From positions 266,236,770 to 266,300,769 of the forward strand of contig JAUPFV010000002.1 of the NCBI GenBank assembly GCA_036936605.1: DNA of 64,000 nucleotides, in the 5' to 3' direction. A program made the translations under genes and the position numbers. Source of the stretch: Limnanthes douglasii subsp. nivea. Lineage: Eukaryota; Streptophyta; Magnoliopsida; Brassicales; Limnanthaceae. Below are positions 11,150 to 21,500 of the stretch, in pieces. The notes under the pieces were generated by a model. That model was not told the origin of the DNA, did no database searches, and was given only the letters and a program-made list of their open reading frames with translations. Each line of letters opens with the position of its first letter. Positions within the stretch are counted from its first letter, which is position 1.

Positions 11150-12800
11150 TGGTATCTGTCTATAGAGTTCCCCAAGTAGTTTCTCTTATATTTGGATGTC
11201 ACGAAGGACAACTACACCACATTTGGTAATTTTTTAAATACCGGCTAGGAGAAGTAACTCCACCTCTCTGGCCTATAAGAAGTTCATCAAGTATGTCTTA
11301 TGGCCATGGAAAATCCAAGCTAGGAGGATTAGAGCCTTATTAGCGTCGAACAAACCGATAAACATGATAAAGGAGATTCCATCCAGTGTTTTCATCTCTT
11401 GAACACAAAGAAACCTGATTGTTCTTCCCATCTCTAATAGTTAAGGCACCAATCCTATAACACACCCACCTCCCTATGTTTCTTAAAAAATGATTTTTTA
11501 TTTAAGGTGGCAACCCTAATGATGCGAAGAAAACACCCTATAGTTGAAATGAAAAAAAAAATGGATGATAGTTAAGTCGCCTTGAAAAGTCTGGAAGATA
11601 AAGTGGCTTAGAAAGCCTCTCATATTTCTTGTATGACTCAAGGTATTTAGAACCAGGTTAACCTAAAATTCAAGGAAGCTAATAGAACAAATCACTTGCG
11701 AGAATCTAGGTGCAGAGCGAAACTAACTCATATCCGACCTGAGCTTACGTAATCCTTTTACAACTTAACTCATATCTTCAAGGAGGCAATGACTGATCTT
11801 AAACCCGTACATACAATGATCAAGTTGTTGGTGCTGGAATATGTGACCAACCCTACAACTTTAGCAAATGTGGCCAATGTTGAGATGACAACCAACAAAC
11901 GGGTCCAAAAGGCAACACTCATTGTAGAACAAATGCTCTTGCTCATTGAACGAATGTTAGAGGTTTTTGCAAACATTTAAAGCGATGGTTTTTTATCCGC
12001 CCTTGGTTGATTTAACTATAGACAAATGAAGTTTAATTAATGTAAGTGCTTTTTATTTTCTTGTTGATTTTGATTTTGATGATTTTGTTGTGTATTTGTA
12101 GATCATGTTTAATTCATTTGCAATATTACAGCATGTCTTGACCGATCGGGCTCGCGTGCCTTTAGATCTTCAACCTCTGCTGGGTATAGTGATTGAGTCG
12201 CTTAAAGGCAGTCACAGAGTAAAAGAGAAGGTTGCTAAAGCCAAACCACTATTGGTTGTTCAGACCAAAGGCACAAAAGATATTATGGTGAAGCTTTTTT
12301 TGTTCAAGAAGGTTTACGCTCGGGCTCAAAAGAACTTACAATCGACTCAAATTCTTGTAAAGTTTATGAAAATATTATTGGACATCCATGCCTTGGGTTT
12401 TACTAATAATTCTCGTTGGCATACATAAGCTTTTCAAAAGGCCAGAGATTATCTTTATAAATACGAAGACCTATAGCAGATTATACATGATAACCACGAG
12501 GCTGATTTGTTGGAGATTAAGAATGTTGGTAAAAAAGATTGCTCAAGAGACATTCCAAGCTCTAGAAGATAACTTAGTGCTCAATATCCACTGAGGTTTT
12601 CTGGACATAGACTAGTTTTGGTTTTATATTTCATAGGATTACCAATTGAAGAAAAAAATCTAATACTCTAGAGCCTATAACATGTGATAATAAGGTCACA
12701 ACTGAATGCCAACATGCGGGGGATATTATATTTCATTCCCTTCAAGTAAGGTCGAGGGTGTTAATGATAATCTTCTCTAGTTGAGACCGAGATGACTGAT
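11150..12800 (+). other. Unrecognised decayed coding-like region
   Basis: Several short + frames follow one another: 11789-11980 (63 aa, hydrophobic/charged heptad-like, beginning MTDLKPVHTMIK), 12105-12428 (107 aa, lysine- and leucine-rich) and 12388-12594. The composition is more protein-like than in the flanks, and the trace continues past 13102, where VEVSNGVSPP resembles an earlier ETEMTDGVIPT word. I cannot assign a family. It may be an old retroelement gag or a pseudogene; a TRIM-like LTR is inserted in its distal part. Confidence 0.25.
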
Positions 12801-12850
12801 GGTGTTATTCCCACAATAAAAATGAGGTAGATGTTCACACTCTTACTTCA

Positions 12851-13102
12851 TGTTGGGAATATGGGTGTTGTGAATTAGGGGTCTGGTCCGCATATTCCGC
12901 CTCCGTATATAAGTAAGAACACAAACGATCTCAACACTAGTATGATATTGTCCGCTTTGGCACCCGAAGGCCCTCACGACTTTGCATTTGGTCCACTACC
13001 AAAAGGCCTCTTACTAGTTGAGGTATGTTCTTACTTATATACCACTGATCTTTCCCATGTTTAACCGATGTGGGATGTGGGACTTTGGTCGCCACCCTAA
13101 CA
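12851..13102 (+). mobile_element. TRIM-like solo LTR (252 bp)
   Basis: It begins TGTTGGGAAT and ends CACCCTAACA, and is flanked by a perfect 5-bp repeat CTTCA at 12846-12850 and 13103-13107, as expected for an LTR integrated by a retroviral-type integrase. Inside are TATTGTCCGCTTTGG, CCAAAAGGCCTC and GATGTGGGAC words that I remember from a widely dispersed plant TRIM-type LTR. A CCGTATATAAG word may be its TATA box. No internal region is present, so it is a solo LTR. A partial second copy lies at 27721-27804. Confidence 0.85.
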
Positions 13103-13594
13103 CTTCAATTAAGTCTGACGTGGTTCGTGAAGGTCTTCCTCTAGTCGAGGTTGAGGTATCAAATGGTGTTTCTCCTCCTAAATAGGCCTAAGTAAAGATG
13201 GGATTTCTCCTCCAAACGAAGCCAAGGATAAAACTAATTAGTTTAACTTATCTTTCTTTTTGTTTCTTGTCATTTCCTCGCTCTAGAGCGAGGTTTTGTT
13301 TTTTTATTAAACACACGCCCTCAAACGACTGAGTAATTTTTATATATAATTTTGAACTTTTCTCTATACATGCTCACCTTATTTTTATTTGGATGTATTT
13401 TTCACTTTTGTTTTAGTTTTGAAAATTTTCTTAATGTTAGCATATACTTAATTGTCTAATGAGAAATATGAGCCGATCCATTGTTTTTCCAGTCTTGATG
13501 GTTCTCATAGGCTCAAATATATAGTGATTTTATCTTCAGACCCATAGGATTATTCTCCGATTATGAATCATTTGGGTTGATGATTTTTAACTTT

Positions 13595-13890
13595 AAAACC
13601 ATTAAAGTATTAAAGGGCTAAGATTTCCTCAATGTGGGAGAGAGAGAGAAATAAAAAGAAACAGAAAGAGAGATATAAAATTATGGTACTTGTTTTAGGT
13701 GAATTTTTTGTTTATTTTTTTAAAGGAATAAAAACTTTAGCTTCGACACCCTTAATGTATTAAGGGATGTATGTAGCTATCCTGAGGAGACGTAGATGAA
13801 GTCTTTTTTTATTCTTCATTAAAACGAAATCTTTTAGCTCAAACACCCTTAATGTTTTAACGGACTGAGCTATCCTCAATGGAGAGAAAA
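13595..13890 (+). repeat. Three degenerate copies of a ~100-150-bp-spaced repeat
   Basis: Words of the form CCCTTAATGTATTAAGGG followed by AGCTATCCTCAATGG occur at about 13600, 13747 and 13847, with purine-rich GAGAGA tracts after the first and last. The copies are diverged and the function is unknown. The rest of 13103-14290 has no recognised feature. Confidence 0.5.
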
Positions 13891-14289
13891 CAGAAAACTA
13901 TTGTTGTGACTCTGTTAGCCCCATATATTATTTAAAATTATACTTGAAGAATATTGCTAAAAAATTGAACTAGGTGAGAGCTTAAGGCTCATTGTGATAT
14001 TTGATACTATACTTAGAAAACATTACTCAAACACATATATATAAGGGAAAAAATATTTTATCAAAAGTAAAATATGTCTTATTATAAATTTCCTGCATCA
14101 ACGGGTAGGAAATAATGCACTTAAAAATTAGAAGTATTTACGAAGTACAAGAAGATCGCGAAGTCTCTTAAGACTTTCTAAGAATTGTACAACTTAAAAT
14201 TCTCTACGTTTCAATGATGGAGAAAATAATGATTATCTTCATCCAAATATTCAGAATTAAGTCAAGCTTAGATATTTGTCATTCAATAT

Positions 14290-15112
14290 TCATTCTTTCA
14301 TTATAGTATTTAGAACAAAAGCAAAATCATTTCTGCCGGTATTATAGCTTCCATCTCAAAGACCAGAGTGAAGGGTATTTTAACAGTACTGGTTCGAGGA
14401 GTGGTTCAACATGCCCCTATGAAAACTTTTGGAAGAAGTTTGGATACTTTCTGGCTACGTCTTCTTTAATATAGTTTCATTGATTAAATCCACTTTTCCA
14501 CTTTCCTTGGGTTGGAAATTCGAAGATAATTTATGCCTAATACCTTGTGTTCAATAGAAGAGCGCTATATGAGCATTCTGGAACTCCAAACTATTTTCTG
14601 TGGTGATTGATGAGTCCGGATAACTTAACCACTACCTATTGAGATTTCCGGACAAGGGAAATTCGGACATAAACTTACCACTGAACTATCCGGACAGGAC
14701 AAAAGTAAAGAATGACTAAACACCTTTTGACTAAGCTATATGCTAGCCAACTTAATAAGTAAATGGGTCATTAAACTTGACCTGGTTACATACTTTGACC
14801 CGTAAGCCCATGGGTCGATAATTAAGGGTATACATACCCCAACTACTTTCCTTAATGAGGGTAATGAACTTTTAATACAACCAAGCTGCTAAAATCTCTC
14901 ACTACTTCACACTAAAACATTTAATACTCTCTAAACTTTCCAAAACACTTGACAAAATTACCCCCAGCTCAAAATAAACCTCACTAGTGATGACCTGGAA
15001 TAATCTATATATGTAGTAGATATTTATCTTTAGGAAGTTGATGACTTCCGTTTCCTCTCATAATGGTCATCGGCTATACTTCTACCTAGCTAAAATATTA
15101 ATCCACCAAGAA
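14290..15112 (-). pseudogene. Ty3/gypsy integrase core relict, split by a solo LTR
   Basis: On the minus strand, about 15110-15000 gives VGNNLFLV and YFS words followed by PMTI, the usual start of the gypsy integrase core (VDYFSKW..A.PL.T-like). Next come FLKINIYYIYRLFQVI and a TENSLEF word where the DNG.QF motif should be, then NETILKK and IPFTLVFEMEAIIPAE (usual TPF.LVYG.EA.IP). The sequence is interrupted at 14608-14986 by a Tat-family LTR. When the LTR and one GTGAT copy are left out, the minus frame runs straight through the junction (F-Q-V-I-T-T-E-N), which shows the LTR inserted into this older element. Stops and frameshifts abound and catalytic residues are lost. Confidence 0.7.
14608..14986 (+). 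mobile_element. Solo LTR of the Tat family (379 bp), diverged
   Basis: It begins TGATGAGTCCGG and ends CCTCACTA, with a perfect 5-bp duplication GTGAT at 14603-14607 and 14987-14991. Its reverse complement aligns over its whole length with the LTRs of the complete Tat element at 52214-62621, which begin TGGTGAGG and end ACTCATCA: shared words include CAGCTTGGTTGTATT-like, GTATACCCTTA-like, GGGTCA, TAGTCAA.A.GTGTTTAG and several TCCGGACA motifs. It has no internal region and is clearly diverged from both Tat LTRs. It arose from an older insertion of the same family by LTR-LTR recombination. Confidence 0.9.
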
Positions 15113-17391
15113 TAAGAGGTTATTACCTACTGTATTAGGCATTCGACAAGGGATTTTTAATGTTCAACAATCATATATTAAACTCGATCGCCTCCGAAAT
15201 TATCTCGAGAAAGACTCCTCAAATTTGGATAGAGTTGGCGAAGTATTAGTATGTCTCACTAATTCGGCCTACCTGACAAAATAGGTGAGCATATGAAGGT
15301 ATTGTAGGTATAGTTGATTGTGAAATTTGTGATTCCTCTCTTGGAAATCCAATAATAGGTATCTTTTTAGATTATGCTTGGATGATGGAGAGAGGATGAG
15401 GGAGAGAGGATGAGGTTGCTGTGATTTCTAGCACTTGCAGATCTAATATGAGATGGCCAATCCATAGTCCATCCTAGATTATGTCTAACACTTTGATATT
15501 ATTCCCAAGCCTTGAGTCATAGATGATAGATATCTGTAATGAGTTACCATAGAGGTAGAAAGAAACCAAGGATCAAACAAGAATGAGGTTTCCTCATATT
15601 TACTAATCAACATCCGATACAATTTGTTAGCCAAATCCTAAGACGTAAATATTCTTTCCAAGTTCATGAAGTAGAAGAGCCTAGATATATATGCCATACA
15701 TTATTATTTTTATTTTCTTGGTTTTGATCGAGTAGTACCATGATGAGTTATTGTTTTTACTCATTACAGACTATAATGTTATAAGGATAGTTATATGATT
15801 CCAAATTAATAGGTCAAGAATCTCAATCGTTCTAGTCGAGACCTGTTTGCTTATAGTATTGAATATGAAACAACAACAGACGAGCCACACAAGGACAATA
15901 CTAAGAATGGCATATGTATGACTTATTAATTATGTGCATAATAGTGTTTAGCTCACTATAGCGCCCGCTAACCTATTTCCTCATTTGGCCAGACATGCTA
16001 GCATATAAGGACAACACCAACATTGACATATGTATGACATGGGTAGTGGTTCCTTACTTGTATAATATTTCCCATGTAGCATGCCTAGATCAATTAACAA
16101 GATTGAAAATAAACACAAACTCTTAGTGACTCAACTTACTCTAGAAGCTTCTAAGTATATTCAGAAGTCCTTCAGTAATCATGGTATGCACCTCTAACGC
16201 CCTAGATGATTAGTTTCCACCTTTGTTCTAACATAAACATTATTCTTACCTTTGGAAGAGCTTGCCATTTGGTTAGAACAAACATATTTACACCTAAGTA
16301 TCAGTTAACTCATGCCTACAAAGATTCAAACAATTTATGCTCTACATGTCTTTAGTTTCCATATTCAACCACATGTAGTCTTCCATAATACTTTATTTTG
16401 CTAATTTTAGCCCACACTTTACAATATCTTAGATTATATTATTGATATTTAAGATATGGCGTGCACAAACCAAAGACTAGTGCGGATGGTGTTAAGAAAA
16501 TAAATTGTAAAATAAAAAGTGCAATTATCTTTTTTTGAGAGTCATAATTATTGGCGAGTGGCCTTTCTAGACCGGCAATAGCACTATGCACAGCCACGTG
16601 CTTTGAAGGTCAGTAGCAAACCAATAGACTTAAAGCGGATGGATAAAATTTAGTTTGTAAGTTATATTTAACCAGTATTCGTCCCAAAAGTGAAATGGTA
16701 AGAAGGTATTTATGAGTGTCATTGCTTAATGAATGCCTCAACAAGAGAGAAATTTGTACACTAATATCACAAATAATCGATAACTAAACCAAATGGTATC
16801 TACATAATATAATATCTAACTTTTTTTGAGCATCCATATTCCACAAGAGAAGGTTATCATACAAAACATAAATCTATATAGAAGCACAAGACTAAAAAAC
16901 ATATATCATATTAATTAATAACAATAAATATGGGAAAAACATTATGCAAATATATATATATATATAAATATACTCACATCCCCTTTGAAGACGTGATACA
17001 CTTAATGACTAATGTAGTCCGAGTATACATTATGAACATGAAGTAAGGTTTCGTGAACATATAGTCATTGGTAGGCCACATACTGATAGGATTAGTAGAG
17101 TCACCCAATATAGTTTATCATATACACAGAATAATAAATCTTCATATCTTGTGATTAACTATTAGAGATAGGATATAGAATTTCGAGGTTTGCCTGTAAT
17201 CCATTGTTAGCGATTAACTGCTCTTTTGAGCTCATTTAGATGCATAATGGTTATGGATATTCTAATACAAAAAAATCAGCGACTAACCTAATAGATTTAG
17301 ATTAAACGAATATCTTAGCCTTAGTCATATTTATATATAAATTATAATTAGAAAACCTAATTGTATTAAACTCATTACTTTAGCCACTTTA
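15113..17391. other. No recognised gene
   Basis: AT-rich sequence with no long ORF on either strand and a short TA run at about 16951-16966. Isolated protein-like words occur (for example EVLVCLTNSAYLTK on + near 15240-15282), but no family could be assigned. The part next to 15113 may include more of the decayed gypsy element. Confidence 0.45.
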
Positions 17392-17641
17392 TGGATCATG
17401 GGCCACAACAAATAAATAAATTAATGAATCTAGCCCTTGAATTATTAGTTTAGGCTTAAGTGTTGAGATTCAGGCCAAATTTTACACAGTGCCCAAATTT
17501 AACCCGTTTACCATACTTATACTTCCATAATTCATTTTCAACTATATGCCCAATTTTTATTCATGATTATTTATTAATTGGACTCATTTATGACAATGAC
17601 CAAATATATATTTAGCATACCGATCCATAATTCTCCTAACA
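17392..17641 (-). repeat. 3' LTR of the old copia relict
   Basis: Aligns with 19802-20067, sharing for instance ACCAAATATATATTTA and GTTATGAGATT-like words. Its right end (CTCCTAACA) abuts a polypurine tract read on minus (CCAAGAAGGGGAG). The left boundary is approximate. Confidence 0.75.
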
Positions 17642-18076
17642 CTCCCCTTCTTGGATCGACATATGCTACTCAAGAATATATTTAACTTCGATGAGGGCCA
17701 TGAACACATTGCCAATAGGTAAACGATACAAACACGTACATGATCAATAAATAATAAAATACAAAAGAACTTTTTATTGTAATGTGAATAATATGATGCA
17801 ATAATAATCAAATTATCGTCATCAATCAATTATTTGGGCCAATTATGATATGAAGTTTAAGAATAATATAAAATGTAATTGTACACATTTATTATTAAAT
17901 GGTCCCACCTTGGAGATCTAATAGAAAAACAAATGTCAATACATTTAATCAAAGCATATAGTGCATTACTTTTTTATGTATATAATGTCGCAAATATTAA
18001 TGAGATCATATTACAACAAGTCATACTGAAACTAACAATCCTCTAAATCAATTACGATCATCCTGACGTTGTGTTC

Positions 18077-19372
18077 CTATAAAACCTTAGGAGATACCAC
18101 ATGTGTAAGAGAATCTGCTATCATAAAGTTTATACCAATGCGCTTTATATTTATCGGACCCCTCTGAACTCTCTTTTTAACAGATATGAACTTTATGTCT
18201 ATGTGTTTGGACTTAAACGAGTTCATATTACTATCAAAAATATGTATTGAATAATTATTGTCGCAATACAATTTTATGGGAACTTCCATCCCTTGTAAAA
18301 TGCACAAATCAACGATAAAATTCTACAACCACAATAACTTGTTTGATACATCGAAGAACATAACAAATTATGACGTCATAGTGGACGATGCAATAAGTAT
18401 TTGTTTTACACTTTTCCAGAATATTTCACCCACGCTGATACGAATATGTTTCATGAAGTGCTTTTCAGTGTATCCATACATCCACAAAATTCTGAGTTGG
18501 AATACTCAATGATCTCTAGCCATTTTAACTTCTTATATGTCAACATGTTCCATTTTGTTCGTTGCAGATATAAATGTACTTAGTGGTTTGTAGTTTTCCA
18601 ATCCGTACCGTTGTAAAACACTTTATGTATATGCCTTTTCTGATAATCAAAGAATCCCACGAGAGCGATCAAGATGTATTTATATTCCTAACATAAAACA
18701 TGCATTACGAAGATCTTTGATGTCGAATTTGTTCGAATTTCTTATTGTTCGAGGAAAGAAATATGCCATCGATATATAATACCAAAAATATGAAATTATT
18801 CCCACTGAATTTGTGATACACATAATCCTCAATTGAGTTAATCTCAAAACCAAAAGAGACTATACCTCAAATAATTTATGGTACAATTGGCGAGAAGCTT
18901 ATTTATGCCCATAAATGGATTTTTAAAACCTGCATACCATATTATTTGAGTTACATATTTCAAAGTATCTCGGTTGCACAATATAGATTGTTTCCTTAAT
19001 ATCACAACTGAGAAACACATTCTTTACGTCCATTTGATGAAGCTCAAGATTAAATTGCGCAACCAATGCTATGATTGTTCTAAATACAATCCTTCATCGA
19101 TACTAAAGAGAAAGTTTCTTTAAAACCAATCCCTTCATACTGGTATAATCTTTCACTATAAGGTGGGCTTGATGTATTTCCATATTACCTAGGGAATTGT
19201 GTTTGATTTTGTAAACCCAGTTACAACCAATTATATTTTTCCATTGAGCTAATGAGACAAGTTCCCATACCGCATTATCTTGCCTCGATCTATACTCTTC
19301 TTTTATAGTGTCAATAAAAGTCTGAGAGTTAAAGTTTTCTATGACTTGTTTGTAGGATGAAAGATCATTCAT
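18077..19372 (-). pseudogene. Copia RT-RNase H remnant
   Basis: From 19372 downward the minus strand gives the start of copia reverse transcriptase: DNAVWELVSLAQWKNIIGCN, followed by WVYKIK and HQAHLIVKDY, standing for the usual VWELV.LP..K.IGCKWV and KARLVAKGF. Around 18790-18735 is VLYIDGIFLSSN, the active-site region, with the second Asp of the usual YVDD changed to Gly. The RNase H end at 18307-18077 has PIKLYCDNNYSIHIF, SKHIDIKFI and INFMIADSLT, matching CDN.AAI, TKHI.I..HF and Q.ADI.TK of the family. Many stops and frameshifts separate these blocks. Confidence 0.75.
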
Positions 19373-19801
19373 AGTTGTACTTGATGACTCTTCATGTTCC
19401 TAAAGATATACTATATAATTAGAATGTATAATATTTCTCTTTACTCTCATGGACTATTATTACTTCTTGTAGTACTTCTTGAGGATATAGAGTTTGATCC
19501 TCATGAACAATATCATTTTTATCTTCTTGTGGAAGATTAACTTGAGTGTCATCTTGTTTAAATTGGACAATATTTGTGTCGTGATTAAAACGTTCAAGTG
19601 GAACATCAATTTTATTCGTATAACCTCCGCCAAGATTTCCTGATCTGCTGCCGAACTTATTCCAAGTCTTTCTTCAAATTAAAAAATACTTTATCTCGGG
19701 TTTTTTTAAAAGTTCCGGGATACGCAATGACATATCTTAATTTGTTCTAATGGGGCCAAAATGATTGATATTAAAATCAAGTCTTCTACATAACACTTTG
19801 T

Positions 19802-20067
19802 GGATCGAGGACCGCAACCAATAAATTGATTAATCAATTTAGTTTATGAATTATTAATTCAGACTTAAGTTATGAGATTTGAGCCCAATCCTTCGAAATG
19901 CGCAAATTCAACTCGGTTACTCCACTTATACCTCCATATTTTTTTTCACGTATAAGTACAATTTGTATATAATTATATATAATATAATTAATATACTTAT
20001 TAAGTGGACTACCTTATGACAATAACCAAATATATATTTATCATACTTATCCATAATTATTCAAACA
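19802..20067 (-). repeat. 5' LTR of the old copia relict
   Basis: Counterpart of 17392-17641, with similar order of words throughout but many substitutions and small indels. No tRNA-Met-type primer site is recognisable next to its inner end, so the inner junction is probably a deletion point. Confidence 0.65.
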
Positions 20068-21447
20068 CATACTGCTCGAAGCTTCTCTCGTGAGAGAATG
20101 AGCTTGAGCACCTTAGAAAGCTTCCCAATAAGTTTCGCGCTTTTGACCATGCACCTATAACAACATGTTTACGGTGAGACATCTTACATAAACAACATAA
20201 ATTGGTTAGAAATATATTCGACGAATTAGTTTTGAACGGAAAAGGCATTGATAATAATGAAAACCAAATTACCAACAATTTAACGAAGCTAAATATGAAA
20301 ACAAAACCCCAACTATCTAACGCGGTATAAAAATCAGATTTAAGAGTCATATATCGAAATGGGTAGAATTCGTTATGCATAAACTAATTTAGTATATTTT
20401 TCCGCGAAATGTTTGTATATCGAAATGTTTGTCTCGTATTCACTAGGGTCGAGCGCTAGTTGCCGCCATCTTCACAAGAAAATGAGCGACTGTGTAACGA
20501 TAATCGCCAGGATCGAGCCACGAACAACTTCAAATTCAAAATATGCCATAGTGTTTGAAATACACACTGTAACGATTATGAAAAACAGGTTAGAAAAAAA
20601 TCTAACTTTCGATAGAGATATTTTCAAGAAGTTTACGAACAATTAATGATTAGTCGAAAAATTTGAAACGAGAAATCTAATATAACGTTGTATATAAATT
20701 TTTTCTTCACAAAATTTAAAAGAAATGAGATATAAGTCCTAACCATTTTAAAATAAAACTCAACCATAAAAAAATTAAGATAAATGTTACCGAAGCGTAA
20801 ACTAATTCAAATAAAATTTAATGTAACTCTTCCACTATTGTTGAGACGATCTTTGATACAGAGTTTATATTTGAAAAGGAAATGTTTCGAGTCAGGTAAC
20901 TAGCTGTCGATTTGTAAGAGAATTTCTGTGTGGTCACGGTTGATGAAGCACTTAAGTCACTCTTAAAAGCAGTCTTTAAAAGTGCCTCCCTTCAAATTAT
21001 TTATGATTGTATTTGTGGTCACAACTCATAATAATGATGAAGTCTAGGGGCGAATAAGGTACGGTTCTAGGTCGGAAGCTTGGACAAAAATGTAATAATT
21101 TTCTTCATATGGACCCAATTTGGAGGTTAACTTTTGGAAATGTTACGTATGAATCGGAATTTATTATAAAATTCGTACTTAATTGAAATCCATTTCTTTA
21201 CTCGTACTCGTCGTTAACATTCTAAGATTATTATAAGGATTTTATTTTTTCAATATCAATATATTTTTATAGAAAAACCTAAATCATAGTCCATATGGTG
21301 ATCTAAATTGTTTGATTAGTTTGTTTAAAAAACACTTAGAAGTCAAATGTGAAATTTATAAAACGTTTTGTAGTGCAAAAAATTCAAACGATTTTTTTTT
21401 TAATATATTCAAATATCTTATTAAATCTTGTATTACGATTTTATTTC
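20068..21447. other. No recognised gene
   Basis: AT-rich sequence with only short ORFs of no known family on both strands. It separates the old copia relict from the younger copia element. Confidence 0.5.
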
Positions 21448-21500
21448 TAGAGAACTTAGAGGCCTATACAAGGAAACTTAATACACTGAATATTCTAACA
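21448..21500 (-). repeat. Remnant of the copia 3' LTR (53 bp)
   Basis: Matches 25909-25961 with a single C/T difference. On the minus strand it follows a polypurine tract GAGGGGGAG that directly precedes TGTTAGAATATTC. Left of 21448 the sequence no longer matches the LTR. Confidence 0.9.

Larger units (their letters stand above)
17392..20067 (-). mobile_element. Old Ty1/copia relict with two diverged LTRs
   Basis: Two related blocks of about 250-266 bp (17392-17641 and 19802-20067) bracket minus-strand copia RT and RNase H remnants. The left block ends, read on the minus strand, as ...AAGGGGAG followed by TGTTAGGAG, which is a polypurine tract next to an LTR start. The right block begins TGTTTGAATAATTATGG on the minus strand. 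Gag and most of integrase are missing, so the inside is only about 2.2 kb. The two blocks differ heavily, indicating great age. I found no matching target duplication. Confidence 0.75.

Noticed and set aside
20057..20380. Minus frame of 107 aa with serine- and cysteine-rich end
   Set aside because: No recognisable domain, and it overlaps the end of the old copia LTR; no support as a gene.
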